Shown: positions 17,183-27,393 of the stretch, one piece after another | Layout of the letters: each line of letters opens with the position of its first letter | Numbering within the stretch: position 1 is the first letter of the stretch | Source: Yersinia hibernica | GTDB lineage: Bacteria > Pseudomonadota > Gammaproteobacteria > Enterobacterales > Enterobacteriaceae | Direction of reading: 5' to 3' | DNA length: 64,000 nucleotides | Assembly (NCBI RefSeq): GCF_004124235.1 | Contig: NZ_CP032487.1 | Coordinates: 2,356,001 to 2,420,000, forward strand | Translations under genes and position numbers: made by a program | The notes under the pieces: generated by a model | What the model was told of the DNA's origin: nothing | The model's database searches: none | The model's input: only the letters and a program-made list of their open reading frames with translations

Positions 17183-18160
17183 ATGAAATTTCCTAAGCCA
17201 CTACCAACACTCTGCCTAGCAATTTCTACCATTTTATTTAGCCAAATAGCCACCGCGCAACAAATTAAAGCCGCTGATGTTCACCCTAAAGATTATCCCA
17301 ATGTGGTCGCAGTTAAAAATATGGGAGACAAACTGAAGACGGCCACTGATGGTCGCCTGGAAATTAAAACATTCCCAGGTGGGGTGTTAGGTGATGAGAA
17401 ACAAATGATAGAGCAGGCTCAAATGGGAGCAATTGATATTATTCGTGTCTCTATGACACCCGTTGCTTCTATTTTACCGGAGATCAGTGTCTTTACTCTG
17501 CCCTATATGTTCCGCGATGAAGATCACTTGCATAAAGTGCTTGATGGTAAGATAGGTCAGGAAATTGGCGATAAAATCACTAACAGTAAAGACTCAAAAT
17601 TGGTCTTCCTCGGGTGGATGGATGCCGGCACTCGTAATCTAATAACTAAACAGCCGGTCATTAAACCTGAAGATCTTAAAGGCATGAAAATCCGTGTACA
17701 AGGTAGCCCTATTGCGCTGGCAACACTGAAAGCCATGGGCGCTAACTCACTGAGTATGGGGGTCAGTGAAGTATTCAGTGGCATGCAAACTGGGGTTATT
17801 GATGGCACTGAAAATAACGAACCCACTTTTGTCGCACATAACTATATGCCAGTCGTTAAGAATTATACCTTGAGCGGCCATTTTATTATTCCCGAATTGT
17901 TCCTTTATTCTAAAACCAAGTGGGATAAGTTATCTCCTGAAGATCAGCAAGCCATTCTGAAACTGGCAAAAGAAGCACAGGCAGAACAGCGGGTATTATG
18001 GCAAGCCTACGTACAGCAATCTCATGACAAAATGAAAGCTGGCGGTGTGCAATATCATGAAATTGATCATGACCATTATTACAAAGCTACCCAATCCGTT
18101 CGTGATGAATTTGGCAAAGATTACCAAGACCTTATCCAGCAAATCAGTGCTGTCCAATAA
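17183..18160 (+). CDS. TRAP transporter substrate-binding protein (DctP family)
   Basis: I start at ATG 17183 because GGAG lies just upstream and a signal peptide (MKFPKPLP...SQIATA) begins there. An in-frame ATG at 17084 would add 33 unlikely residues. The 325-residue protein has family hallmarks: FPGGVLGDEKQMIEQAQMGAID, the conserved substrate Arg region GMKIRVQGSP, and GVIDGTENNEP. It captures an organic acid in the periplasm for the membrane subunits encoded next. The substrate cannot be read from the sequence; C4-dicarboxylates or sugar acids are typical for the family. Confidence 0.92.
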   Translation: MKFPKPLPTLCLAISTILFSQIATAQQIKAADVHPKDYPNVVAVKNMGDKLKTATDGRLEIKTFPGGVLGDEKQMIEQAQMGAIDIIRVSMTPVASILPEISVFTLPYMFRDEDHLHKVLDGKIGQEIGDKITNSKDSKLVFLGWMDAGTRNLITKQPVIKPEDLKGMKIRVQGSPIALATLKAMGANSLSMGVSEVFSGMQTGVIDGTENNEPTFVAHNYMPVVKNYTLSGHFIIPELFLYSKTKWDKLSPEDQQAILKLAKEAQAEQRVLWQAYVQQSHDKMKAGGVQYHEIDHDHYYKATQSVRDEFGKDYQDLIQQISAVQ

Positions 18161-18217
18161 TACTCTTTTGGCGGTATGACGCTGTTCGAATACCGCCTAT
18201 ATTCTGAGGTCTCCACT

Positions 18218-18724
18218 ATGGCTCGCTCTTATCTATCAACGATGGATGTTTTATATCGCCTGTCAATCTGGGTTGCTGGTATTGCTTTAATTATTATGGT
18301 TGCGGTTATTCCTATAGGGATATTCGCCCGTTATGTGCTCAATGATGGCTTATCTTGGCCCGAACCCGTGGCTATTTTATGCATGGTCACTTTTACCTTT
18401 GTTGGCGCAGCGGCCAGTTATCGCTCCGGCTCACATATCGCGGTCAGTATGGTCACCGACCGGCTGTCTGAAACAGGTAAAAAAGTCTGCCTGATATTGG
18501 TGGATTTGCTGATGATATTAATAAGCCTGTTTATTTTGGTGTACAGCTACATTTTGTGCAGCGAACTTTGGTCACAACCCGTGGCGGAGTTCCCATTACT
18601 GACCGCCGGGCAAACTTATATTCCTCTGCCTATCGGCTCCGCTATTACCTTACTCTTTATTATCGAGCGCTTGTTTTTTGGCCCACAAACCCACCGCCCG
18701 GTCGTCATGATTGGCAATTCATAA
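18218..18724 (+). CDS. TRAP transporter small membrane subunit (DctQ family)
   Basis: The start at ATG 18218 follows GAGG with 8 bases; an in-frame ATG at 18176 has no good ribosome site. The 168-residue protein has four predicted membrane helices and the DctQ motifs RYVLNDGLSWPEP and AAASYRSGSHIAVSMV. It partners the large subunit encoded 18 bases later to form the secondary transporter complex in the inner membrane. Confidence 0.9.
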   Translation: MARSYLSTMDVLYRLSIWVAGIALIIMVAVIPIGIFARYVLNDGLSWPEPVAILCMVTFTFVGAAASYRSGSHIAVSMVTDRLSETGKKVCLILVDLLMILISLFILVYSYILCSELWSQPVAEFPLLTAGQTYIPLPIGSAITLLFIIERLFFGPQTHRPVVMIGNS

Positions 18725-18742
18725 TTTGGGGAACTTTGCCTT

Positions 18743-20035
18743 ATGGACGCATTTATTTTAGTTTTTACTTTGGCAATTTTGTTGGCTATCGGAGTGCCTG
18801 TGGCCTACGCCGTCGGCTTAAGTGCTATTGCTGGCGCATTTTGGATTGATTTACCTCTCGAAGCCGTAATGATTCAAATTACCAGTGGCGTAAACAAATT
18901 CTCATTATTAGCCATTCCATTCTTTATTCTGGCGGGTGCCATTATGGCCGAAGGGGGAATAGCGCGGCGGCTGGTAAGTTTCGCCTATATCTTCGTTGGG
19001 TTTATCCGTGGCGGTCTGTCACTGGTCAATATTGTCGCCTCAACATTTTTCGGTGCCATTTCAGGCTCGTCAGTGGCAGATACTGCCTCAATTGGCTCAG
19101 TGATGATCCCCGAAATGGATAAAAAAGGTTATCCCCGTGATTTTGCCGCCGCCGTGACTGCCAGTGGCTCAGTGCAAGCAATATTGACTCCTCCTAGCCA
19201 TAATTCAGTGATTTATTCATTAGCAACCGGCGGTACGGTCTCTATTGCGGCTCTGTTTATTGCCGGGATCCTACCGGGCCTGTTGCTCAGTTTCACACTG
19301 ATGCTGATGTGTGTCGGCTTTGCTTATAAGCGGGGCTATCCCAAAGGTGAACGCGTGCCCTTCCGTCAGGCGCTTAAAATCTTTGTCGACACATTATGGG
19401 GGCTGATGACGGTAGTCATCATCATGGGGGGCATTCTTTCCGGGATATTTACGGCCACTGAATCAGCCGCAATTGCCTGTTTATGGTCGTTTTTTGTGAC
19501 CATGTTTATCTATCGTGATTATAAATGGTCAGAGTTACCCAAGTTGATGTACCGCACGGTAAAAACCGTCACTATCGTGATGATTTTGATCGGGTTTGCG
19601 GCCAGTTTTGGCGCCATCATGACCTATATGCAATTACCCGAGCGAATCACGGAGTTCTTTACCTCAGTTTCTGATAATAAATACGTCATTCTGATATGTA
19701 TCAATATCATGCTGTTGCTGATCGGCACTTTGATGGATATGGCGCCGCTGATTTTGATATTGACCCCGGTATTGATGCCGGTCACCAATTCATTAGGCAT
19801 TGACCCGGTGCATTTCGGCATGATTATGTTGATTAATCTCGGGATTGGCTTGATTACTCCCCCGGTCGGCTCGGTGTTATTTGTCGCCAGTGCGGTGAGT
19901 AAACAGAAAATTGAACAAGTGGTGAAAGCCATGCTGCCGTTTTATGGCGCGCTGTTCTTGGTGCTGATGTTGGTCACCTATATCCCGGAAATATCGCTGT
20001 GGTTGCCCAGAGTCTTTGGTGTGCACAACGGCTAA
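18743..20035 (+). CDS. TRAP transporter large membrane subunit (DctM family)
   Basis: A 430-residue, very hydrophobic protein with about 12 membrane segments and the family motifs GSSVADTASIGSVMIPEM, LTPPSHNSVIYSLATG and LGIGLITPPVGSVLFV. It is the Na+-coupled permease component. GGGGAA precedes the ATG. With the two genes upstream it forms a complete DctPQM system. Confidence 0.94.
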   Translation: MDAFILVFTLAILLAIGVPVAYAVGLSAIAGAFWIDLPLEAVMIQITSGVNKFSLLAIPFFILAGAIMAEGGIARRLVSFAYIFVGFIRGGLSLVNIVASTFFGAISGSSVADTASIGSVMIPEMDKKGYPRDFAAAVTASGSVQAILTPPSHNSVIYSLATGGTVSIAALFIAGILPGLLLSFTLMLMCVGFAYKRGYPKGERVPFRQALKIFVDTLWGLMTVVIIMGGILSGIFTATESAAIACLWSFFVTMFIYRDYKWSELPKLMYRTVKTVTIVMILIGFAASFGAIMTYMQLPERITEFFTSVSDNKYVILICINIMLLLIGTLMDMAPLILILTPVLMPVTNSLGIDPVHFGMIMLINLGIGLITPPVGSVLFVASAVSKQKIEQVVKAMLPFYGALFLVLMLVTYIPEISLWLPRVFGVHNG

Positions 20036-20054
20036 GATAGGCCGCTTTTACTCA

Positions 20055-20077
20055 GTTGGGCCGCTGACTGGCCCAAC
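20055..20077. terminator. Hairpin between convergent dctM and citT
   Basis: GTTGGGCC and GGCCCAAC form a perfect 8-bp stem with a 7-base loop. There is no good T run on either side, so termination efficiency is uncertain, but the position between convergent genes fits a shared terminator. Confidence 0.5.
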
Positions 20078-20100
20078 CGAGATAAATAAAATTAATTAAA

Positions 20101-21564
20101 TCAATACCATAGACTCATGATTGGCCACCCCACCAGCAGCAACATGGTAATGTAGAACACCCCCATGATCCCGCCCAGCCGCCAATAGTCTTTTGATTTC
20201 ACATAGCCGCAACCATAAATAATCACGCCAGGGCCGGTAGCATATGGGGTGAGAACCCCCATGATCCCAATAGACAATACTAGCAACATGGATAAATGTT
20301 CCATCGGCACGCCACTCAACCCTTTACCGACAGCTAAAATCACCGGCAACATGGTGGCGGTATGGGCAGACAAACTGGCAAACAGATAGTGGGAGAAATA
20401 AAACACTAACACTAATGCGACAATGGTCATATTCGGTGAGAAACCGTCCAGATGGGTGCTCATGGTGTTGGCGAACCAATCAATAAATCCGGAGCGAGTC
20501 AGGCCGTTGGCCATCACCACTAATGTCGCCAGATTGACCAAGGTATTCCAGGCGCTGGAGTATTTGGTAATATCCTTCCACGACACCACATGTAGCGCCA
20601 GCATCAGCGATACTGCCAGTAAACCGACCGCCGTTGCATCAATAAACTTACTGCCAAATACCCACAAACACAGGCTCAACAGCACCAAGCCAATCAGCGT
20701 CATCTCTTGGCGAGTCAAGGCCCCCATCTCTTTCAATGCTGTTTGTGCCCAAGCCGCCACTTCATCACTTTTGGTGACACCGGGCTTATATAGTACATAA
20801 GAGAGCCAAGGTGCGACGACCAGCAAAATTAAGCCCACGGGCAGGAATGCCAAGAACCACTGCATCCACCCGATATGCACACCGGCAATCTTATTCACAA
20901 ACTCAATACCGAGCACGTTAGGTGCCGCGCCGGTTACAAACATGGAGGAACTGATGCTGGTGCCGATCACCATCATCCACATCAGATAACCGCCAATCCG
21001 CCGTGACGAGGGGTCATGCGGGTAGGAATCAAATAGCGGTGGCAGGTTTTTGACCACCGGGAACACCGTCCCCCCCGTGCGGGCAGTATTCGATGGAGTA
21101 AATGGTGCTAAGAGAATATCAATAATAACAATAGCATAACCCAATGTCAGAGTCCGTTTGCCCATGAATTTAACCATGAACAAGGCGATTCGACGGCCCA
21201 ACCCGGTCGCTTCATAGCCGAGCGCAAAGATAAATGCGCCAAACACCAGCCAGACGGTGGTGCTGGAGAACCCCGCCAGCCCCCATTTCAATGACTCTTT
21301 ACTACCATTGAAACTGGCATCGGCCACTTCCGCCGCACTGAATAGCACCCAATCAGAGCTCAGCACGCAAATCGTTACCGCAATAAAGCTTATCGCGGTG
21401 GCGGGAATCGGCTCTAAAATCATCCCGACAATCATAGCGACAAAAATCGCAAAATAGCGCCAGGCTTGAGGTGGCATACCTTCCGGCGTGGGTATCAATA
21501 GCAAAACCGCCAGCACCACAAAAGGCGCGAGCGCTTTCCATAATTTCTCATGCGACTTCAACAT
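20101..21564 (-). CDS. citT: CitT, citrate:succinate antiporter (DASS family)
   Basis: A 487-residue protein with about 12 membrane helices and DASS/CitT signatures: FTPSNTARTGGTVFPVVKNLP, GTSISSSMFVTGAAPNVLGIEFVNKI and YATGPGVIIYGCGYV. It imports citrate in exchange for succinate, the end product of citrate fermentation in enterobacteria that lack a complete anaerobic cycle. It is the last gene of the citCDEFXGT run, with an ERIC element between it and citG. Confidence 0.95.
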   Translation of the reverse strand: MLKSHEKLWKALAPFVVLAVLLLIPTPEGMPPQAWRYFAIFVAMIVGMILEPIPATAISFIAVTICVLSSDWVLFSAAEVADASFNGSKESLKWGLAGFSSTTVWLVFGAFIFALGYEATGLGRRIALFMVKFMGKRTLTLGYAIVIIDILLAPFTPSNTARTGGTVFPVVKNLPPLFDSYPHDPSSRRIGGYLMWMMVIGTSISSSMFVTGAAPNVLGIEFVNKIAGVHIGWMQWFLAFLPVGLILLVVAPWLSYVLYKPGVTKSDEVAAWAQTALKEMGALTRQEMTLIGLVLLSLCLWVFGSKFIDATAVGLLAVSLMLALHVVSWKDITKYSSAWNTLVNLATLVVMANGLTRSGFIDWFANTMSTHLDGFSPNMTIVALVLVFYFSHYLFASLSAHTATMLPVILAVGKGLSGVPMEHLSMLLVLSIGIMGVLTPYATGPGVIIYGCGYVKSKDYWRLGGIMGVFYITMLLLVGWPIMSLWY

Positions 21565-21577
21565 AAAGTGACTCCTA

Positions 21578-21702
21578 TATACCCAATAGATTTCAAGTTG
21601 CAGTTAGACGGCAACGGAATGAACCCAGGAGTTGAGATAACTCAATGACTTGGGTGAGTGATGGCAGCCAACAACCCTGCATCTTGAAAGATGACGGGTA
21701 TA
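21578..21702. repeat. ERIC element overlapping the 3' end of citG
   Basis: The ends TATACCCAATAGATTTCAAG and CTTGAAAGATGACGGGTATA are imperfect inverted repeats of the ERIC type, and the core TGACTTGGGTGAGTGATGG and CAGCCAACA blocks are present in order. Length 125 bases is the normal full size. The citG stop codon (21642-21644) lies inside it. Confidence 0.9.
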
Positions 21703-22640
21703 ACTCCGTTATTATTTTTGTCAGGGATATGATGAGGAAATTGCGCCAGAAACCAGGTCAGGATCAGCAGGTCAGCGCTGCCGCCGGGGCTAAGATTACG
21801 GGCGATACACTGGGCGTCAAACCTCCGCACTTTTAACTGGCTGAGAGGCGCGCGCATCCCTGCCGGTGAGAGTGAGGCCAGAAGTTCTGTCGCCTGTTGT
21901 TGTAACCATTGCAACCCCGCCATACCGCCACGAGAAACCACATTGGTATCGCGATTGACGGACATCAAAATCAGCAAGGTGTGCAATAGGGCATGATCAG
22001 GTTGCGCTCCGTCAGCTAATAAGCGCCGGTATGCGGGTAAAGCATGGGTTAACACCGTCGCAAAACCTGATTCCGCCTCACCGCGCGCACCGGTCAGGCC
22101 ATGTTGATAAAACAGGCGCTGACCCGCAGTTTGTTGCGGATTGGATTGGTACAACTCGCGCTCGGTTAGCCCACAACATAAGCTGGCAACCTCCTGACAC
22201 ACCGTTTCAGCACTGATTTGTTGCGCACGCACACTCAACCGCCCGAGCGCACAGCACATTAATCCCAGTGAAAAAACGCTGCCTTTATGGGTATTCACAC
22301 CGCCGGTGGCCAAAAACATGCTGTTTTCACACGCCAGCCCCAGTGGTCGTAAACGGCTCAGTGCCGCCTGCCCGTGCACATCACTGTGGCGAATACCATG
22401 CTCAATAAAACGTGGCAGCCACGGCGCAATAGCATCCGCACTGTGATAAAAATCGAGCAGCGCCATATCCCGATGTGCGCCACAATTAACGCGGTCGACC
22501 AAACCGGGTTTGGGAGTCAGGTTGACTTCGGCCAACAGCGCCTGATAAGCCAGTGCACCATATTTTTGGCTAAAGCTAGATCCCTGCCAATGTGCCGACG
22601 ACGACAGCACCATGTCGTCAGTGCGTTGCAGTTGTGGCAT
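21642..22640 (-). CDS. citG: CitG, triphosphoribosyl-dephospho-CoA synthase
   Basis: A 332-residue protein with the CitG signatures [25 protein letters not shown] and [16 protein letters not shown]. It makes the precursor of the citrate lyase prosthetic group from ATP and dephospho-CoA. The start overlaps the end of citX by 23 bases. The last 20 residues (from about [10 protein letters not shown]) and the stop codon are supplied by an ERIC repeat, so the native C-terminus has been replaced. The enzyme core looks intact. Confidence 0.94.
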   Translation of the reverse strand: MPQLQRTDDMVLSSSAHWQGSSFSQKYGALAYQALLAEVNLTPKPGLVDRVNCGAHRDMALLDFYHSADAIAPWLPRFIEHGIRHSDVHGQAALSRLRPLGLACENSMFLATGGVNTHKGSVFSLGLMCCALGRLSVRAQQISAETVCQEVASLCCGLTERELYQSNPQQTAGQRLFYQHGLTGARGEAESGFATVLTHALPAYRRLLADGAQPDHALLHTLLILMSVNRDTNVVSRGGMAGLQWLQQQATELLASLSPAGMRAPLSQLKVRRFDAQCIARNLSPGGSADLLILTWFLAQFPHHIPDKNNNGVIPVIFQDAGLLAAITHPSH

Positions 22641-23166
22641 TGAGCATCAACTCCATCTGGGCCAGTAATTCTTCGATACTGTGGGTTTGCGCTCGAGCAC
22701 AAACATGCGCTGGGCGGTGGCATAACAGGCAGCGGCGGGCAGCCAAGCCGACATCACGACGCGACAAAATTCGCCCTGAAATATCAAGCACATCGATATC
22801 CCATAACCGGCCCTGCGGGTGCTTTAGCTCCAGTAACAGTGCGGCGTCTTTCACCTGCTCCGCAGGCAAATCAACCGCTATCAGCCCTTCACACCCAGTC
22901 GGCAATGGGAAAACTTCTTGCTGCAATACCGGCCAAGATTGCTGCTGGCTCAATGCAGTAATCGCTTGCCACGCCAACGCAAACAGCTTGCGCGTCAATG
23001 GGTTATCTTTCACTGCACCGGGCGCGACTAAGGTCAGAGAAATCAACGTGACTTGGTGGCGAGCCAACCAAACCTGTTGACGGCTCTGGCGCGACTCTCG
23101 ACTGGTCAGCAATTCCGGCAAACTAATCGGCCGGTTAGCCGCTAACGCCGGGGAAAATGTATTCAT
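22618..23166 (-). CDS. citX: CitX, apo-citrate lyase phosphoribosyl-dephospho-CoA transferase
   Basis: A 182-residue protein in the expected place between citF and citG. Family features include [20 protein letters not shown] near the N-terminus and [20 protein letters not shown] with [13 protein letters not shown] near the C-terminus, where the last block contributes clustered Cys and His. It transfers the prosthetic group made through CitG to the acyl carrier subunit CitD. The gene starts 3 bases after citF ends. Confidence 0.93.
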   Translation of the reverse strand: MNTFSPALAANRPISLPELLTSRESRQSRQQVWLARHQVTLISLTLVAPGAVKDNPLTRKLFALAWQAITALSQQQSWPVLQQEVFPLPTGCEGLIAVDLPAEQVKDAALLLELKHPQGRLWDIDVLDISGRILSRRDVGLAARRCLLCHRPAHVCARAQTHSIEELLAQMELMLNATTATH

Positions 23167-23169
23167 CGC

Positions 23170-24687
23170 CTACTCCTGTATCTGATGAACAACATCAATC
23201 ACCGAGCCGTCGCGGTAACGCACTACGGCCACCACACGGTCGGTGAATTTGATAGGTTGCGGTGCGCCCGTCAGGGTCAGCGCGCGCTGATAAAGCCAAT
23301 CGATAGTCACCACCGGTAAACCCGCCTGTTGCAAACGTTCTGCCAGTTCTGGCCGTGCCGGATTGACCGCAATACCGTGATCGGTCACGAGAATGTCCAC
23401 ACTGGAACCCGGCGTCACGCAGGTTGTCACTTCCTTGACTAAGGTCGGGATCCGCCCACGCACCAGCGGCGCCACAATAATTGACAATCGCGCCGCTACC
23501 GCGGTATCACAATGGCCACCCGAAGCCCCGCGCAGCACGCCATCAGAGCCGGTCAACACATTGACGTTAAAACCAATGTCAATCTCCAGCGCACTGAGCA
23601 CCACCACATCCAGCCGGTCAACTGATGCGCCTTTTGAACTGAAATTGGCATATTGATTCGCACTGATTTCAATATGCTGCGGATTGCGAGCCAGTGAAGA
23701 AGCCGCCTGTTTGTCAAAACTTTGCACATCTAACAGCTTGGTAATCAGCCCTTTTTCATGCAGTTCCACCATGGTTGAGGTGATCCCCCCGAGGGCAAAA
23801 GCCGCCGTGATATTGCGGCGCACCATTTTGTCCTCCAGGAAGCGGGTCACGGCCAGTGATGCCCCGCCGGTGCCGGTCTGCAAAGAGAAGCCGTCGACAA
23901 AATAGCCCGAGCCCGCAATCACCTCTGCGGCGCGGCGAGCAATTAATAATTCGCGGGGATTAGAGGTCATTCGGGTGGTATCAGCACCAATCTTGTCGGC
24001 ATCTCCCACTTTCTCAACTTGCACAATCAAATCGACCTGATCCTGAGTAATACTGGCGGGATGGTGTGGATAAGCCAGCAAAGCTTCAGTTAACAGCACC
24101 ACACAGGCGGCATATTCAGCATCAACACGGGCATAGCCCAAGGAACCACAACAGGCATTCCCACTAAAACCATTGGCATTGCCGAACTCATCACCGGCCG
24201 GAACCCCAATAAAGGCGACATCAATAGTCAATTCGCCGGACTCAATCAGATTAACGCGGCCACCATGTGAGTGAACTTGAACAGGTTTGGTTAATAATCC
24301 GCGCGATATTTCCTCTGCCAGCGGCCCGCGCATACCCGAGGTGTATATTTCGCTGACTACGCCATTGCGAATATGCTCAACCAGCGGTGAATGGCAGTCA
24401 CTCAGGGAGCTGGAAGCTAAACGTAAGTTTTTGAATCCCATGGCTGCAATGGCATTCATGACCAGATTTAAGGTCAAATCACCGGCACGAAAAGCATGGT
24501 GGAAGGAGATGGTCATGCCATCTTGCAACCCACTGCGGCGGATAGCATTTTCCAATGAATCACAAACCTTGCTATCGCGCGGTTTTTGCGCCTGTAAATT
24601 CGCTTTCGAGCTGCTTTGATATGGGGGATGCGCCGGGCTGTTATCCTGACAATCACTTAAGCTGGCTATCCGTTGTTGCCTATTCAT
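23170..24687 (-). CDS. citF: CitF, citrate lyase alpha chain
   Basis: The 505-residue product is the citrate:acetyl-ACP transferase subunit. Motifs include RRSGLQDGMTISFHHAFRAGDLT near residue 50, a glycine-rich GTGGASLAVTRF, and DVQSFDKQAASSLA. With CitD and CitE it forms the lyase that splits citrate into acetate and oxaloacetate. Length is close to the E. coli protein (about 510). The gap to citE is only 3 bases. Confidence 0.96.
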   Translation of the reverse strand: MNRQQRIASLSDCQDNSPAHPPYQSSSKANLQAQKPRDSKVCDSLENAIRRSGLQDGMTISFHHAFRAGDLTLNLVMNAIAAMGFKNLRLASSSLSDCHSPLVEHIRNGVVSEIYTSGMRGPLAEEISRGLLTKPVQVHSHGGRVNLIESGELTIDVAFIGVPAGDEFGNANGFSGNACCGSLGYARVDAEYAACVVLLTEALLAYPHHPASITQDQVDLIVQVEKVGDADKIGADTTRMTSNPRELLIARRAAEVIAGSGYFVDGFSLQTGTGGASLAVTRFLEDKMVRRNITAAFALGGITSTMVELHEKGLITKLLDVQSFDKQAASSLARNPQHIEISANQYANFSSKGASVDRLDVVVLSALEIDIGFNVNVLTGSDGVLRGASGGHCDTAVAARLSIIVAPLVRGRIPTLVKEVTTCVTPGSSVDILVTDHGIAVNPARPELAERLQQAGLPVVTIDWLYQRALTLTGAPQPIKFTDRVVAVVRYRDGSVIDVVHQIQE

Positions 24688-24690
24688 TTC

Positions 24691-25599
24691 TTATTCCTCA
24701 CGCAGGCCGCTGGCCGCACGCTGTAAAACCAACCGCGCCCGCTCAATTACCGGGCTGTCCACCATCTTGCCGTTCAGGGAAACCACCCCGCGTCCTTCGG
24801 CTTCTGCCGCAACAGCGGCATCGACCACCGCCTGTGCATGGCGGACTTCTTTCTCAGTCGGGGCATAGAGGTTATGTAATAGTTCGATTTGGCGTGGGTT
24901 TATCAGCGATTTGCCATCAAAACCCAGTTGTTTGATGAGCGCGGCTTCCTGCAAGAAACCGGCTTCGTTATTGGCATCGGAATACACGGTGTCGAAAGCT
25001 TGAATACCGACAGCGCGGGCCGCCTGCAAAATTGAACAGCGCGCAAATAACAGTTCAATGCCCTCGGGCGAGCGATCAGTGCGCAAGTTGCGGACATAAT
25101 CCTCGGCTCCCAAGGCAATGCCCATTAAACGCGGGGATGCCTGTGCAATAGCCAGCGCCTGCGTAATGCCCTGCGCAGACTCAATTGCCGCTAACAGGCC
25201 GGTGCTGCCCACTTCGCGGCCGCACTCCGACTCGATACGGCTGATTTCATCCGCCATATCTGCCACATCTTTCGCGTGGTCAGTTTTCGGCAAACGCACG
25301 ATATCCGCCCCACCGCGCACGACAGCCTCTAAGTCAGCCAGACCATAAGCTGAATCCAATGCATTGACGCGAACTATGGTTTCCACATCTTGATACAGTG
25401 GATGCTGCAAGGCGTGATAAACCAAACGACGAGCGGCATCTTTTTCGCGCAGGATAACCGAGTCCTCCAGATCAAACATCAGTGCATCAGCCTGATAAAT
25501 AAAGGCATTACTGACCATGGCAGCATTAGCACCGGGAACAAATAACATGCTGCGGCGCATTCTGTTTTTCATTTCGGGTTTCATCAATGCGCTCTCCAT
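24691..25599 (-). CDS. citE: CitE, citrate lyase beta chain
   Basis: A 302-residue TIM-barrel protein of the HpcH/CitE family: [44 protein letters not shown] and [17 protein letters not shown]. The conserved Glu/Asp residues for Mg2+ and the substrate Arg are present. It performs the citryl-ACP lyase step. The start used overlaps citD by 16 bases. A second ATG (25584), which overlaps the citD stop, is equally plausible. Confidence 0.96.
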   Translation of the reverse strand: MESALMKPEMKNRMRRSMLFVPGANAAMVSNAFIYQADALMFDLEDSVILREKDAARRLVYHALQHPLYQDVETIVRVNALDSAYGLADLEAVVRGGADIVRLPKTDHAKDVADMADEISRIESECGREVGSTGLLAAIESAQGITQALAIAQASPRLMGIALGAEDYVRNLRTDRSPEGIELLFARCSILQAARAVGIQAFDTVYSDANNEAGFLQEAALIKQLGFDGKSLINPRQIELLHNLYAPTEKEVRHAQAVVDAAVAAEAEGRGVVSLNGKMVDSPVIERARLVLQRAASGLREE

Positions 25600-25877
25600 G
25601 GCAGAATTTTTTCATCGCAGGCTCTCAGCAGCGCGGTTTCCAGCCGTGCTTGCAAAACGCAATCTAGCGCGCCTTTATCGTCAATAATCAGTTGCACCCC
25701 GGTCACTCGATACTGTTCCAGCAACGCCAATACGCTGTAGCGAATGGCTTCACCAAATTGCTTGTCTACACTGCTGTGTATTTGCAGGTCTATTTCGGGT
25801 GGATTTAATGGCGCGATGCGCACCATAACGTCGCTTGACTCCAACGTTCCGGCGACGGCCTCTCTAATAATTTTCAT
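25584..25877 (-). CDS. citD: CitD, citrate lyase acyl carrier protein (gamma chain)
   Basis: A 97-residue protein. Ser14 in [12 protein letters not shown] is the residue that carries the phosphoribosyl-dephospho-CoA group in this family, and the motif is intact. It shuttles acetyl and citryl groups between CitF and CitE. Length is standard (about 98). Confidence 0.95.
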   Translation of the reverse strand: MKIIREAVAGTLESSDVMVRIAPLNPPEIDLQIHSSVDKQFGEAIRYSVLALLEQYRVTGVQLIIDDKGALDCVLQARLETALLRACDEKILPWRAH

Positions 25878-25973
25878 GTTTCACCTGATTAACTTGTCTT
25901 CAAATTCGCGGTTTCTGATTTACACATCAGTCCCTATCTTTGCGCCCTGCTGTAACCAACTGCTTTTAATCAG

Positions 25974-27050
25974 TTAAAACAGGGCTGAATTCTTTACTCG
26001 CGTGGGGCTTTTCTCGGCGCTGGCTGCCTTATGTGCGCGTTGCGCCAACAGTCGCTGTAAGTAATGGCAGGTCGCCGGAGGCACTAATTTTCGAATGGTT
26101 TCGCCATCTCCCTGGGCCAGTAATTTGCGCACCCATGAGGCGGAAATGGCGGTGTTGTGATATTTGAGGCGTTCAATTTCTACCAATGCAATCGGCGGAT
26201 AAGGCAATGATGGCGTTTCCAGCCAAAAGCCCATGTCGCGGTTATATTTGGCCGTCACGCTACAAAACGGCTCAGTTCCAACAAAACGATGAGTGACACC
26301 CAGTGCCGGAGCTAAATATTGGCGGAATATTTTCAGGTCAATCTCGGTATAACAGTCATCTGCCACACCTTGATCTTTAATGAAATAGCACGGGAATGTG
26401 GCGCGGGAAATCATATATTCCGAGCCGGGGTGTACCGTCAGATTTGCAATATCTTGCGTGCCTTCGAGCACCAATTGCAGTCGATCTTCGTACGGGAAAC
26501 GCGAATTATCTTCTTTGACTAAAAACAGATGTAACCAATCACATTGGGCCGCGGCCTGCCGCACCAAATATTGATGCCCGCGGGTAAACGGGTTGGCATT
26601 CATTACAATACTGCCAATTTTCTGCCCTGGCTGGCGTAATTGACTTAATTGTTTGGCATAGCGCTGCAAACGGCAGTCGCTATTTTCCATCAACACCGCA
26701 ATACCCGGGACACTGGCTATAGGATAAAAGCCACAAGCTTTAAACAAGCTCTCATTTTTAGTTTTGGTATAAATAAACAGATGGCTATGGTGGCGTTCAT
26801 AGGCCAGATTGACTAACTCAGTTGCCAACGTGAGTGCCAACCCTTCGCCCCGCACCTGCTCACTGATTGCCACGCATTTGATAATATTGCCAGCAATGCC
26901 ACCACAAGCTACAAGCTTTTCATTACGGCTTACGGTAATAAACACCTCAACGGTGGTATCTATATTCAGATCATTGGCACGTAAGAAACGTGTTATTTCT
27001 GCAATCTGCTGATGGTCTGAACGATTAATTCGGTCAAATACCGTGTCCAT
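25974..27050 (-). CDS. citC: CitC, [citrate (pro-3S)-lyase] ligase
   Basis: A 358-residue two-part protein: an N-terminal GNAT-like domain (about 1-130) and a C-terminal nucleotidyl-transferase-like domain with SIVMNANPFTRGHQYLV (HxGH-type, about 145) and ISASWVRKLL. It acetylates the CitD prosthetic group using ATP and acetate, activating the lyase. It is the first gene of the operon and diverges from citA. Confidence 0.95.
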   Translation of the reverse strand: MDTVFDRINRSDHQQIAEITRFLRANDLNIDTTVEVFITVSRNEKLVACGGIAGNIIKCVAISEQVRGEGLALTLATELVNLAYERHHSHLFIYTKTKNESLFKACGFYPIASVPGIAVLMENSDCRLQRYAKQLSQLRQPGQKIGSIVMNANPFTRGHQYLVRQAAAQCDWLHLFLVKEDNSRFPYEDRLQLVLEGTQDIANLTVHPGSEYMISRATFPCYFIKDQGVADDCYTEIDLKIFRQYLAPALGVTHRFVGTEPFCSVTAKYNRDMGFWLETPSLPYPPIALVEIERLKYHNTAISASWVRKLLAQGDGETIRKLVPPATCHYLQRLLAQRAHKAASAEKSPTRVKNSALF

Positions 27051-27393
27051 AATTCACTCTCTACCATAACGTTTACATAACAAATAAAAAACAAGTTAAG
27101 AAGCGAACAATAAAATAAAAATTCGCCACAATTTAAAATAAATAATTCACGTAGAAACAACAGCATGAAATAAATCGGAGTCAGATTATTTTTAATTTTA
27201 ATTTTAATTAATTTACGAGCACATGCTAAACATAAAAACAACGCGGTTAATTGACCTATTTCACAGATAAGAAAGTAAATATAAGTTATTTAATGGTTTT
27301 AATTTTCTTAATTATAAATATATATTTTTATTTCTCTTAGCTATTTAATTATTTCTTAAATTAACTTATGTTATCGCCAGTGCAATAGCCCAT
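27051..27393. other. AT-rich divergent control region between citC and citA
   Basis: These 343 bases contain no gene. A CRP-like site is at 27250-27265 (ATTGA, six bases, TCACA: one perfect half). In related bacteria CitB binds AT-rich repeats in this interval; several A/T-rich direct repeats are present, but I cannot assign an operator by eye. Confidence 0.5.
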
